Origin: Undaria pinnatifida
Lineage: Eukaryota > Sar > Phaeophyceae > Laminariales > Alariaceae
Direction of reading: 5' to 3'
NCBI GenBank assembly: GCA_012845835.1
Contig: JABAKD010000026.1
Location: 3,087,199 to 3,151,198 of the forward strand
Length of the DNA: 64,000 nucleotides
Shown here: positions 32,460-43,782 of the stretch, one piece after another
Numbering within the stretch: position 1 is the first letter of the stretch
Layout: each line of letters starts with the position of its first letter
Made by a program: the position numbers and the translations under genes
The notes under the pieces: model-generated
The model's database searches: none
What the model saw: only the letters and a program-made list of their open reading frames with translations
What the model was told of the DNA's origin: nothing

Positions 32460-34197
32460 GGGCCCAGATTAACGAGGAACTTGCAAAATCTAATTTCGTT
32501 TTTTTTAATAGAATTTAATTTAATTTGCATCTGATTGGTCAAGAAATGAATCACCAAGCAGGCATTCTCAGAATTATTACGAAAAATCAAATTCAACAAA
32601 GAAGTAAAAATATACTTTCTCGGTCGATTTACTCTACAACCACCCCAATTTTTTTTTGATAGTTTAACTCGAACGATCCCAAACCGCAAGACAGGGGGTT
32701 ATAAATCTTGCGAGGGGGGCTTTTTGGTTGAAGTTGATCCTGTATCTTGCAAGCAGCAAGCCAGTTTTCATTGATTGCCCCCCACACCCCACCCGCCCCA
32801 CACAACGATATCACCTCCCCCTCCGAACGCTCTACATCAATCACCACCCAGCCCTGTAGGGCACGGACACGAGGTAGATGCGGCTGCGCCACCATAGCTA
32901 GGCCGGGAGGGCCCTCTCTCGGCTGTGCTGTGGTGGGCTACTACTACCACAGCAGCTGCAGCTGCTGTGTCTTCTTCGCGTTTTTCGCCATACACATCCG
33001 TGCCCTTGTCTTTGGTTGTGTGTGTCGCCACACGCCCGCCCTTGTTTTACTCATCATCATGTATGTGTCTCGCGTTTTCCGTGTTACAATCGTGCGTAGC
33101 CGCGTCCTAGCGGCAGATGGCAACCACGTGTGAAAGGCTGCCGGACAGCAGCACGGGTGAAAATCTGTGAGGGTGCGCGCACGTGCGTGCGCACACGGTG
33201 GCACTACTCCAAAATGCATCTCGAGGACTGCTCACACACAAGACGAATGCCGTCTGTCCCCCAGTTTTTAGGACACAACACCCCGATCTACGAAGAAGGC
33301 GCATTGATTTCTGCTGTCACAGCAGTTATGCAAGAATGTTGCCGGAAATTTCCGCCAAGAATTTTCCCAGAAATTCGTGGTGGGCATACTTACATAGTGA
33401 TGAAAAAAAAAGGTTTCCAATTACATTGCAGGCATTGTTCCTATCGGACCTGGAAGGCGTTATACACTCTCGATTTACTCTACAACCACCCATAATTATT
33501 TATTACGAAAATCAAATTATACAAAGAAGTAAAAAAATACTTTCTCGGTCGAATTTAGTCGAAAATCGAAATTCAATTCGGGGAGTTTGTCCACCTAGAC
33601 ATGGCTTGTTCTGTGTAACCGAAGCCGGCCACGCGAATTGGTGCCATGTCGTCGGCTGATTAAGAGGCGAGAAGCCACCATTGCTAGAGGTAGGACCACC
33701 GGAGCAGCCGCAACGCGGCCTCCGAAGGTCCTTAGCACAGCGTAGACCGCCTGCGACGCTTCGAAAACAATCCAGACCGCCGCCAACACAGTTTTTCGTC
33801 GCCCTGCACCTCGAAAGTTACACGACCAATTACCACATGATGACTTCGCTCAGAAGTTCGACCGCTATATCCCCGTCGCTGCTTCCCGTGTCGGGCGGCG
33901 GGGTGGCGCCAGCCCATCCAAGAGACGCCTAGAGCCATAGCGTCCAAGCCGCTACCAGCCATAACAATCTGCCGCTAGCCGCGGCGCTCCGGGGAGGACG
34001 CGAGCCATCGCTCGCCTCGGTCGTTGCCCACGGATGTTCGTTGACCCTTTTGCGCTTTTTTTTATTTTTTTTATTTCCTAGAACGCACTACGCCGTTCCT
34101 TGATAAGAAGGAGAGTTGAGTTTTTCGTGTATTTTTCATGAAATTAAAAAAGAAAAATCAAATTACGATTTTCCGTGCTCTTCGTTAAACTGGGCCC
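32460..34197 (-). mobile_element. PIF/Harbinger-like TIR element, copy C, with insertion Y
   Basis: An inverted relative of copy A, flanked by TAA on both sides (32457-32459, 34198-34200), with the family termini at each end. It is split by repeat Y at about 32625-33491. A 50-bp stretch with AAAGAAGTAAAAA...CTTTCTCGGTCGA lies on both sides of Y (from about 32573 and 33501), like an unusually long target duplication. Copies B and C form an inverted pair of about 660-bp arms. Confidence 0.8.
32625..33491 (-). mobile_element. inserted repeat Y (inverted copy of X)
   Basis: The segment is bounded by 21-bp direct repeats, CGATTTACTCTACAACCACC plus one base, at 32625-32645 and 33471-33491. The inside is collinear with X (26767-27570) in reverse. 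X carries the same bounding word at its start only. Class unknown. Confidence 0.7.
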
Positions 34198-34261
34198 TAA
34201 TAGCTGCTCTTCTTTTTCTGTGTTAGGCCGATGCTAATGGAAGCCGATAGTTTGCACATTT

Positions 34262-36420
34262 TTTTTTTTTTTTTTTTTGGGTTATTTGCCGAAATATTCC
34301 GGGTGACGTCGCTATGAGGAAAAAGCGTTTTTTTGACTGTTTTGGCTCTTTTTTGGTCAGGCCATCTCTTCTGGTAGCGTATCCGAATCCGAAAATGAGA
34401 TAGATTTTCGGGTTGCAGATTCAGATGGGCAGAATCGGATCGACAACTCTTCTTATAATGAGACCCGAATTTACAGGTTGATTTTGGAACAAAGTTCTCG
34501 CGAAAAATATTCAACAACATGGCGATCGCTCGACGACGTACTCGCACGAGTTCGCCGCACCAGAGCATCTCAGCTCACACAGAGATGAAGCTTCGTAGGT
34601 GGGGCGAGGGAAAACACGCCGTGTGCACTTCACGCGACGAGGGTTGTCTTTTTCCTTGCTCCCGTCGATTTAGTGCATCACTAACGACATGTCGCAGACA
34701 GACGGCGGCTGTCCTCGTCCTCGACAAGTACGAGTAGTGGTTGGCGAATGCTGCGAATGGTGCAATCGCGACTGCGAGGAGAGTGGCAAGGCTCTCGTAG
34801 TCGTCGCCATCACTATCCGATCCCATTGGCTCGTGGTGAGGCCCGAGGTGCGTGCCAGTGGATAGCGAGACACCACAGCAGCACCACGAGTACGTCCATG
34901 ATATGTGTTGCTCTGCTCAAAGCAGATGGATGTGTCTGATGCGTATGCCTTGTGTCTTGTTCTACTTCAATACTACTGCTGCTTTCGACTTGATACCAAG
35001 CTTGTTGCCTCCCATGACATGTGTAAAACCAAGTCCGGACTGTGGTGGAAAAACGAGTTTAAAAGGAAATAACTCGAGTAGCATTTGTCGTGCAACATTT
35101 TTAGTCGACATCCTCACAATGGCGTCACAGACAGGATGTGGGATTATAAACAATGAGGTCGCTGGTTCGATTCTCACCGTCTGTCCCAGAAAAAGAAAGA
35201 TGAAAAACAAAGCATTTCCTCACGTTCAAGAAACTGTTTAACTCAACCACTTAAAAACAACGATGAGAGCAATGTGTAGGATCATTGCAAGTCCAGAGTC
35301 ACTCCACTACCGAAAAAGTCGCATTGGATACTGGGTATCTCGTCGGGGTTCCTGACATAATCTGGGAAATATATCAAGTTTAGTGGGGAGAATGTGGCGG
35401 AAAAACGACTTTAGAAGGAAATAACTCGAGTGGTGTTTGTTGTGCAACATTTTTAGTGTACTTCCTCTCAGGATGCTATTTTCGGATGGGGCCGTTGATC
35501 TCATTGGTCAACGTGCAATAACCCCAAACTTCTTCCGTACATACAAAACGCTTATTTTCTCGTGCCTCAATAATAATATGCATATAGATCAAGTAACAAG
35601 GTGGTAGTAGAGTAAATCATCCGAAAATGGACCCCCTTTTTCTGTTGGGAGGCCGACCCGAAAACGATATCCGAAAATGGAAGCCTGAAACATCACAATT
35701 TTCGGGTCTATAAGCTAGCCAAACAGTTTTTGCGACCCCGAAACGTTCATTTTCGGATCCAGAAACGGTGTTCCTCATGCGATCCAATAGGTCAATCTGT
35801 CACTTTTTCATCAAGCCTTAATCAACGTTGTCCACCAAACACGATTGACCTTCGATCTCGAGATGGAGACAACCCATGGTCACTGCTCTTCGTTCCGGAC
35901 AAAGCCACATGAGTGTAGGTGACAGCGCCGAAGAGTTCCTCTTGATCCATGCCCTAGGGCGTGAGAGGTTGCGTGTGTTGTCCTGTGGTCTTCCGTCAAA
36001 TTCTCTCAAAGTTTTGTTTTTCGCCCGTTGGGAGACGATAGAGAGCTGTTGCCTCAGTTTTCTACACACCAGCCGCCAAACGTGCTTTCTAACAGCAGCC
36101 TGATCGGCGCTCGCCACAAATCACCGGCCGTAGAGTGAGCACTACACACCAAGGGGGGGTCGGAGCCCCTAACGAGCTCTCCACGTTCAGAGTCAACGAC
36201 GCTGTAGTTGATTTCGTCGAACGAAGTGTGTGGAACACACGAAATCACGCCGCGTGCCAAGATAGCCGCGAGAAATAATGTTTTTCCGGAAAATTGAAAA
36301 CTTCTATAAAAAACTACAAAATTGGGCCATAGGCGACCGACCGTCCAGGCAAAGTTTGGCTGGGATCTTCGGGAAGTTCAAACTTTCGGCCTTCCGTTGT
36401 CACCAGTCTTACGAAGGTTT
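34262..36420 (+). repeat. dispersed repeat W, copy 1, interrupted
   Basis: Two blocks, 34262-34370 and 35770-36420, follow the order of 58245-59035. Shared words are GAAATATTCCGGGT, CATGCGATCCAA, GACCTTCGATCTCGAGAT, CCATGCCCTAGGGCGTGAGA and CACACCAGCCGCCAAA. The 1.4 kb between the blocks is foreign and contains its own ~90-bp direct repeat (35035-35125 and 35385-35475, sharing AAGGAAATAACTCGAGT). Confidence 0.7.
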
Positions 36421-37882
36421 TCTCTGGAGGTGGGTATCGCGCTACAAGCCGCTTCGCTCTGCGGGCGGCATTTACCCCGCCACGCTCGCTTAGGAAGGAA
36501 AAACACGAAATACAGCACATTATGCCAAGCGGACAGAGGTCTACGATTGATTGATTGTAGGAGCAAGCGGCGAATTGATAATGCCAAGAACCCCGCCGCC
36601 ATGATCCAGGAAAATAGAACGGACCCTAAATACATGCATGGGTATCCTTGCGATGTATATTCTGTCTGTTTCACAGTTTGACTACATAGCTTTGGCCTCC
36701 AGGAGCCGAATCGGCACATCGGCACACCCATGGGTGTGCTGGATGCCGATGAGTGGAAAAACAGTTTACTTAGGGCCGTTCCTAACGAATAAAACCAAAC
36801 GTCAGGAATCTTGACATTTGGGTGTGACAAATATCACGAATCCTGACAGTTCACTCCTAACGATAAAAGATGATATGTCACGTTTCGTGACATTTACACT
36901 CAAAATGCCACAGACTTTTCATGCAAACCTGCCGACTATTCGTTAGAAATCCCTCGCTGATGCTGATGTGTGCTGATTGCTGATGTTCGTTGTGTCAGTG
37001 CAGTGGCTCGCGGTCAAGGAGAATGATCTTTTAGTATTGTCCCTACAGCAAATGGTTGAAAGCAGGGAAATGACGAGACTGATCGGATGTGGCTCGTTTT
37101 CCTTGCTCATTTTGCTCCAAAATGCTACTTCGAAGTACATAACTCTTCCACTTTCAAACAAATACAAAAACACTTCAACAACACCTGTAGGAAAAAGCAG
37201 GCTCTCCCCAGATAATTGCTATCTAACGCCAACCTAGACTACTACCACTCATGAAGACTCACTTCTTCTCCAGCTTCCCATGGCTCTTCTGTCCTAGCTC
37301 TGCCTGGCCTTGCTACTTTCGACTCCATCTGACACTTGTATTTTCCTCTCTTTGAGTTTGTCCTGTTTTCTCTGCATAACCCATGAAAGTATCGCCAAAC
37401 TACTAAGATTTAGTGTACATGTGTCAGTTTGGTCCTCTCAATTCGTAAATAATTTCTTCATGTTTTAATTCGGTAAAACCTGTGATTTCGTACGAACTAA
37501 ATTCCATCAGGAACAACCGAATAAAGAAGATTACCAGAATTATTGCTCGTGAAGAATTTGCAATTTCCCTACGTGATCAATAGTTCTTTGCTTCCTAGAG
37601 AAACCTTCTGTTTCCAGTCTAATTCTAAATGAACCCAACTGCCGATACTAGTTCATAGTAAATGTCCAATCTCACCACACTCGCCCCCTAAGTTAATTGC
37701 CACCTTTCACAGAACAAAGGTGTGCAAGGACATTATACTCTTCTAGTCTGAGACTGCTGCGAAATTTCGACAAGTATAGTTCCAGATTCAACTATAAAAT
37801 TAACCAGAAAAGTTGTTCAACAAAAGCTACTGCGAGTAGGCCGTTCTGAGCTAAATCCCCACGTCCCCCATATTAATCCTCA
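36421..37882. other. gene-free stretch
   Basis: No gene. Near 36766 a TTAGGGCCGTTCCTAACGAA word resembles a sequence on the other strand near 48745, suggesting a further small TIR family, but a matching second end is not clear at either place. Confidence 0.35.
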
Positions 37883-38109
37883 GGTGGCATGTGGCGTGTA
37901 TGAGCTCTTAGCTGGTGTACGCTCGTAGGCTCGCTTTCGGATGACCAGATGAAGACACAGCATATATATACTCCGAGTATATGATTTGAGGCAAACGAAG
38001 GCCACGGTTAGGTGAGCCTGTAAGAGCAGAGAGCTTTAGCAGAGAAGATGTTGTTCGGCGACCCCAGGCCGATATGTTAATTGATGATTTATTTGCTCAG
38101 CAGATGAGA
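37883..38109 (-). repeat. left (3') LTR-like direct repeat of the Copia fossil
   Basis: 227 bp matching 44976-45191 in the same orientation, with a TATATATA-rich middle and shared ends GGTGGCATGTGG and GCAGATGAGA. The outer boundaries and a target-site duplication are not clear. Confidence 0.7.
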
Positions 38110-39550
38110 GCTGATGGTGAGCAAAGAGGAGCGATCGAGGTGGGTCTGATCATCACCTGATCGAGACGGCACAATGCGTATGCTACGGGCAGATGTACTC
38201 GATGGGTAGTTGTCTGATCTACCTACAGCAACGTTTCCTGAGGCTTGCTCGTGGTCTACCGTACCTATGGCAACGTTCCCTGACGTTGGCTTCTGGGAGC
38301 TTAGCTACGTCAACGTCCCGACGGTCAACCTAAAATCATATTCCGGAAACATTGCTAACCGTACGTTATTGCGCCGCATTATTTTTCGTACTAACAGCAC
38401 TCGTACGCACTACATGTACCAGCTTTCGGATATGACTAACCAGTAAGCTGCTGTGCATCATGTATCCAAGATATTGCTGCTGAGACTTGTGCTTGCTACG
38501 TGCTGCATCGATAAACGACATCTAACAGACTTATTATAACTGTCTGTTGTACGAACAAGTCGCAATGTATACCTGATGATTTTTAAGTATTATCAAGTAA
38601 CGACATGGTGGTTACTGACAAGTAGCATCTCTAATACCTCCTCCCGTTAAGTTAACACTTTCTCACTCTGCGTTACATGCTAAAAAAGTCCATAACAGAA
38701 ATGCGTGCAGCAACAATGATAAATGTCGGGAAAAGTGTTTTGCGTAAACCAGGCTCATCTTGCTAAAATACCCAAGGGGTGAACACAAGATAAGCGGACA
38801 CGAAAAAATCCTGCCCTTACACTATACGTGCTTATGCATGTGTATGCAAGTAAAACTTACTATGAATAGCTCACAATACTATAATCATCAGACGTGAACT
38901 ACATCCCGGTCGGTTAATCAACCAAGGAATAGAACATGTTTGAGGTAGTCTTATACAGTGAATATGTTCATCATTCCGCAACAATCATAGGGGTGAACCG
39001 CCTACCAATGTTCCTGCCGCCCTCAGACAAAGGAACAAAGGGGCACTGCCAGCGATTTACAGCTGAATAAAGACCACTTTATCTAGAGAGACATCACCTC
39101 TCGTGTATCTTAATCTTCCGTTTGCACTTGTCCAGGTGAAGGGTTTTCCGGCCGTATATCCTGAAGTACTGGAGATGTCGTATAGTTAAATTTAAAATTC
39201 AACTGTCCAGTCGATATTTCCTATTCGACTTGTACCCTTACTTGGTACTAACTGCGATATTTCGCAATTTCCAAACCGTGCACAACACCGGTCGTTGTCT
39301 CTGTTCGCCCCGTACAAAGAGAACATGCGACACTCTGCGTACAGCTTTGGTAAAGAGATTACGCATTTCACTCTTCCGGTGGCTTGACCTTGTTGGTGTT
39401 GACGTTGTCGGTGTAGACGTCGTTAGATGTGCTTGGTCTGTTGTCCGTCGCTTGGACTTAGAGGCTTAACTTCATCTTGAAGTTGGAGAGATAGGTAGAT
39501 TTATTTCTCTCAAAACTTATTGCCGTCATCGGCTCCGCCTTGACTGTTAA

Positions 39551-41938
39551 TTATGCAGCCAGTCTCTGCGTCTTGGCCTCGATGTTTATGGGCTCGTCGC
39601 TCAGGATGGAGAGGAAGCTTGAGGTTGGCTTGCGGGTGTACACGAAGGCCGGAGATGTCGCCAGTGGCTCTTGATCGTTCTGTGTTGATTCCGCAGATCC
39701 TGTCTCGGGGCTTGCCCGTCGCTGTCCTTTTGCTGTCATGAGCGTGTGAACCTCCTCCTGTCGGTCTGTTTCGTTGTTGAGCTTGGCTCCAAGACTTGGC
39801 TCAAAAGTAGCTGGTGTGATTCCGGGTGTAGCGGACATTGTCGATCCGTCGACTATTGGCTCAGCTGATGGTCCGGTGGTCCCAGATGGCGATGATTCAG
39901 TGATTCCAATGGTCCCATGTGATGCTGTTGGTCCAGCTGATGCTTCAGTGACCCAAGATGAAGTTGATCCAGTGATCCCAGATGCAATTGCCCCGATGTG
40001 CGATGGTGATCCAGATGACGTTGCTCCGAAGATCCCGTGCGAAGATGCTTTGGAGATCCCAGCTCGGGTAATTCCGGTTCCAGTGATTCCAGGCGATGCT
40101 GATCCGTGAAGTGGATGGCATCTTAGTATGTCGTTGGGGATTTTAATCACCCGGTTTTCCTCCTCCGAGATCCGAAACGGGTCTCTTTCGGTGTGCGTGA
40201 ACTCCATACAAGCGGTCGGTGGGTTTGTCCCCGATGCTCCTTTTGCGTGCGTGTTGTCGAAGGTATCCTCGACTCTTGGATTGGGTCTTGTACTGGCGGT
40301 CTCGTCATGCGGTACACCCGGTGCGGCCCCAGTTGTTGTAGAGTGTGCGTCCCCGGGCGCAATGGCAGGTGTAATTCCTGTCAAGGACACTCCAACTTCT
40401 TCCGGTAGTGCTCCAGCCCTTGATGACGATTCTCCAATCTCTGGTGATGATGACGCTTCGGCTGTTGTCGATAACTTTTCCTCTTGCAGAAGGTTGTTGT
40501 CGTAGTAGTGTAGCATGACCTGGACTGGCGTACAAAAGCGCTCCGTCTCAGTGACAATGGTTTTCTTGGGCGTGATATCCGGGGTTTGCGCATGTTGGCG
40601 CACAGTCTCCGTGACAGTAGCCTCTTCAGGCGTGTTGTTTCCGCCTGTTGATGCGTACTCCTTTTGGGTCGCATGATTCTGCCCATACCGCGCGGATAAC
40701 CTCTTTCGTTGGGGCGCTACCACCGTCGTTGTGTGCTCCATGGCTATGCTGGAGTTGGTGCAGAATTCTTGGATCTCTTCGAAGGCGCAAACGCCTCGAT
40801 TGGCGTCGTTGGTTGCCTGTGCTGCAGGAACTACAGCAATCGTTGATGACGTATCAGCCGTGTCGCCCAGGGTGCGAAGAAATACGTCGTAAGAGCATAC
40901 GCCCTTGTCCTCTGGGTGTTGGGTGAGCGGAAGCGAAGTGATGCTGTCGAACTGCAAGTGGGGGTTTCCCGTCTCGAAGATAGTGCTTACCGCTGATTGC
41001 ATTGCTTTAATGGAGGAGAAGACGTCGCGTCCCAGTCCAGGTATGAACGTGGCCGAGATGCGAACAGGAACACGCTTGCCAGCCTGGTCGATGATGTATC
41101 TCCAGATGGCGCCTGTTGTTGTTGCGAATACCTTCTTGTTCCCGTTGGTCATGATGGTCTTCGGCTCCTTTAGCTTCTTGTAATCCCTCATGCTTTTCCG
41201 CAGTCTTGGAATCAGATACTCGTCTATCAAGTGGTCCGACGCGCCGCTGTCCACAATCATCGTGCTTTCCGCTGATTGCATTGCTTTAATGGAGGAGAAG
41301 ACGTCGCGTCCCAGTCCAGGTATGAACGTGGCCGAGATGCGAACAGGAACACGCTTGCCAGCCTGGTCGATGATGTATCTCCAGATGGCGCCTGTTGTTG
41401 TTGCGAATACCTTCTTGTTCCCGTTGGTCATGATGGTCTTCGGCTCCTTTAGCTTCTTGTAATCCCTCATGCTTTTCCGCAGTCTTGGAATCAGATACTC
41501 GTCTATCAAGTGGTCCGACGCGCCGCTGTCCACAATCATCGTGAACCTGTCGCTGTTGGGGTGAAAACCCCTGTTGCCGCTACCAGCTAGCAGCCCTGTA
41601 AACGCGAATCCCTCTTCGGAACCATCGTCAAAGTTAAGGGACGGCTTTTCGTCGTCGGTGGGGCGTGTGCTCGTGCCTTGTACAGCAGAGGCAGTGTGAG
41701 CGCGTCCACTCTGCGGTGGGCGTGGCGCTCCTTGCTTGTAGCATTCCGTGTCGTCGTGCGAGGCAGTTTTGTGTACAGAATACCACTTACGCTCAGCTCC
41801 AACGTTGGATGCTGCCTTGCCGTTTGAAGATTTCTTGTTCTTCTGCTTGTTGTGGGCGCCAGTAGATTTGCAGTCGTTGTCGTCCTTTCTTTTCAGCAGT
41901 TGCGGGCGTAGTACCCTTGCTTTCCGCAATGACTGCAA
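39551..41938 (-). CDS. Copia fossil: protease-bearing open region
   Basis: A long minus-strand frame (795 residues) with the retroviral-type protease motif MIVDSGASDH. The protease-bearing segment occurs twice in tandem in frame (units of 279 bp, 40983-41261 and 41262-41540, nearly identical). The last 400 residues are Ser/Thr/Gly-rich with drifting GITG-type repeats. Treated as part of a dead element. Confidence 0.75.
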   Translation of the reverse strand: MQSLRKARVLRPQLLKRKDDNDCKSTGAHNKQKNKKSSNGKAASNVGAERKWYSVHKTASHDDTECYKQGAPRPPQSGRAHTASAVQGTSTRPTDDEKPSLNFDDGSEEGFAFTGLLAGSGNRGFHPNSDRFTMIVDSGASDHLIDEYLIPRLRKSMRDYKKLKEPKTIMTNGNKKVFATTTGAIWRYIIDQAGKRVPVRISATFIPGLGRDVFSSIKAMQSAESTMIVDSGASDHLIDEYLIPRLRKSMRDYKKLKEPKTIMTNGNKKVFATTTGAIWRYIIDQAGKRVPVRISATFIPGLGRDVFSSIKAMQSAVSTIFETGNPHLQFDSITSLPLTQHPEDKGVCSYDVFLRTLGDTADTSSTIAVVPAAQATNDANRGVCAFEEIQEFCTNSSIAMEHTTTVVAPQRKRLSARYGQNHATQKEYASTGGNNTPEEATVTETVRQHAQTPDITPKKTIVTETERFCTPVQVMLHYYDNNLLQEEKLSTTAEASSSPEIGESSSRAGALPEEVGVSLTGITPAIAPGDAHSTTTGAAPGVPHDETASTRPNPRVEDTFDNTHAKGASGTNPPTACMEFTHTERDPFRISEEENRVIKIPNDILRCHPLHGSASPGITGTGITRAGISKASSHGIFGATSSGSPSHIGAIASGITGSTSSWVTEASAGPTASHGTIGITESSPSGTTGPSAEPIVDGSTMSATPGITPATFEPSLGAKLNNETDRQEEVHTLMTAKGQRRASPETGSAESTQNDQEPLATSPAFVYTRKPTSSFLSILSDEPINIEAKTQRLAA

Positions 41939-42649
41939 GTCGATGCCGCAGTCATTGCTACGCCACGACCAGCGATCCTGATGTCGCTGTTGCGCGAAAT
42001 ATCATCCAAGTAAAGATGGCGCATCGTGCTTTGCATCTGATCGATGTCGAAAGTCGGGTCTCGATACATCATCATCATCTTGATGTTCTTGTACTCCGAG
42101 GTAAACCCTTGTACACAGATGTCCTTGAATCTGCGGTCGGTAATCGGCTCGCCCATCTTCTCGAGCTCAGAGCGCGCGAGCGTCTTTTCCATAAAGTAGG
42201 AGTCCGGATCTTTTCCTTGCTCCATGTTGGAGTTGACGAGCTTGTCCATTTTCGCCCGGATCACTTCGTCAGTGACCTTGTTGAACTTCGAGACAAGCTC
42301 TTGTAGGGCCTTTTGTCCGTCACCGGTCGTCCTAGTCTCATCCTCGTGCTTGAGTACACGTAGATTCCGGTTTCCCCGTTAGTAGAAAAAGCATGGCGTA
42401 CAGATCTTGATTTGCCCTTTCATACGTTGCGATTTCTTGTGCGAGTGCTGGTGAAGATCCCGTACCGGCCGTAGCTTCGGTCGGTCGAGGATGCCCTTTA
42501 ATGAGGTTAGCGATATCGCGTCTGGATACTCCAAATACAACCGCCAATCGTTTATACCAATCTCGAACATCGGCTGGGCTTCGTCCATCGAACGTCCTTA
42601 GTCCTTTAATAGCGTTGGCGAATGAAGTGCTGCTGTTGGATTCCCCCAT
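41893..42649 (-). other. Copia fossil: gag-like region
   Basis: Minus-strand coding-like sequence with FDGRSPADVRDWYKRL and a following capsid-like helical stretch (EQGKDPDSYF, RFKDICVQGF), then a zinc-knuckle-like end beginning CSHCGKQG. This order matches Ty1/Copia gag upstream of protease. Part of the dead element. Confidence 0.7.
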
Positions 42650-43083
42650 GGTGATGATGAGTAGGTACCAGATAGCAGTTCACCCAGATGTCTGGTATGA
42701 TATCGGTACTTGTACAGCAGTGTAGTAGTACCAGTAATCCCGCCGCACGTATGATACGAGCTGCTGTATTAAACAGCCGTTTCAAGTGCAGTAGTGGTGC
42801 TTGTGAAGAAATCGAAGGCGTCATGGCGATTTCCGATTTTTTTCGAAAATTTATTCAAAAAAATACAGTTAGGCCTGGGACTGGCAAAATTTTAGACGTA
42901 GAATTTGGAAAAAAAATGTCCCATGGTCGTTCTCTGGGAAAAAAACTCTTTAGGAAATCAACCAATCAGCGATGAGGGGAAAGGCCCCACATGACCTACA
43001 AAAAATTATTCGTGAAAACAAAGCCTGTGCCGCTTGCTGCTGTTCTGCGGCAAAAAAAGTTGGAGCGTGTGTAGAAAAAAAAT

Positions 43084-43089
43084 AGCTGC

Positions 43090-43139
<50 letters not shown>

Positions 43140-43153
43140 GCTGCTGCTGCTGC
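43084..43153. repeat. (CTG)n microsatellite
   Basis: About 22 CTG/GCT triplets with one interruption, reading as poly-Ser or poly-Ala on the minus strand, within the TIR element. Confidence 0.95.
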
Positions 43154-43191
43154 CCGAGGTGCTGCTCTACCCCCCGCGTGTAGCAGCGTAC

Positions 43192-43782
43192 TCAAGGGAC
43201 AGCTAGCGTAGGCGGAACACATCTTCTGGGGGACCTTCCGGCAAGATGGGCCGACAGCAGACCTGTGCATCTGAATTCCTCCAAGATGGTGGTATTATGC
43301 AGCAGCAGTGCCGCAGTTTTTCCTTTTTTGCGAACCTTCGGCGTCTTTCCCAACTCTATCTCGCGTGCCTCCGATGCAGCACGCTTCACCTCCAGCTCGC
43401 GGGAAAGTTGCTGCTGTGCGTGTAGCTCGACTCGAGTTTGGGCCAAGGCTGCATCTGACTCGTGTCGGAGGTCTTGCTCCAGGTTGAGTTTGCCTTTCTC
43501 CTCGGACAACTGTTGAGAGACATCTTGCAGCAAAGACTTTGCCTCAGCGGCCTCGACCCGGCTCTCGTCGCGCTGCTTCACGACCCGGTCACGGATGCCC
43601 TCGGCATCCTCGACACCGCCGCGCTGGATGGCAAGCGCCCGGCGTGCAGCCACGCCCGCGTCTGCCGTCGTGGTCTCGGTACGCGCCCGATAAGCCTCCT
43701 TGACCTTTGCATTTTTTTTTTTTTTTCCTTTCGGTCCCGTGCCTTCAGGTTTTTCGAGTTGCCCATGGCTAATTTTGCACAA
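43192..43782 (-). CDS. coiled-coil protein fragment carried by the TIR element
   Basis: A minus-strand frame of about 196 residues, highly charged (Glu, Arg, Lys, Ala, Gln), with long heptad-like stretches such as AEAKSLLQDVSQQLSEE and ELHAQQQLSRELEVKR. This is typical of a coiled coil, though without a family I recognise. The frame has no ATG. An ATG-started frame (MGNSKNLKARDRKE, from 43766) enters a run of 15 As and comes out one register off the coiled-coil frame, so a one-base change in the A-run, or slippage on it, separates start from body. Could be a decayed gene or a captured host exon. Confidence 0.4.
   Translation of the reverse strand: MCKISHGQLEKPEGTGPKGKKKKNAKVKEAYRARTETTTADAGVAARRALAIQRGGVEDAEGIRDRVVKQRDESRVEAAEAKSLLQDVSQQLSEEKGKLNLEQDLRHESDAALAQTRVELHAQQQLSRELEVKRAASEAREIELGKTPKVRKKGKTAALLLHNTTILEEFRCTGLLSAHLAGRSPRRCVPPTLAVP

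Noticed and set aside
35121-35205. tRNA-like GGTTCGATTCTC word between possible acceptor-like GGACAG and CTGTCC ends
   Set aside because: The T-arm does not pair and no anticodon arm can be drawn; at best a decayed tRNA-derived relic.
36766-36955. Additional small TIR element with CTAACGAATA ends
   Set aside because: Only about ten bases are inverted and the target-site duplication does not match on the right, so the boundaries are not supportable.
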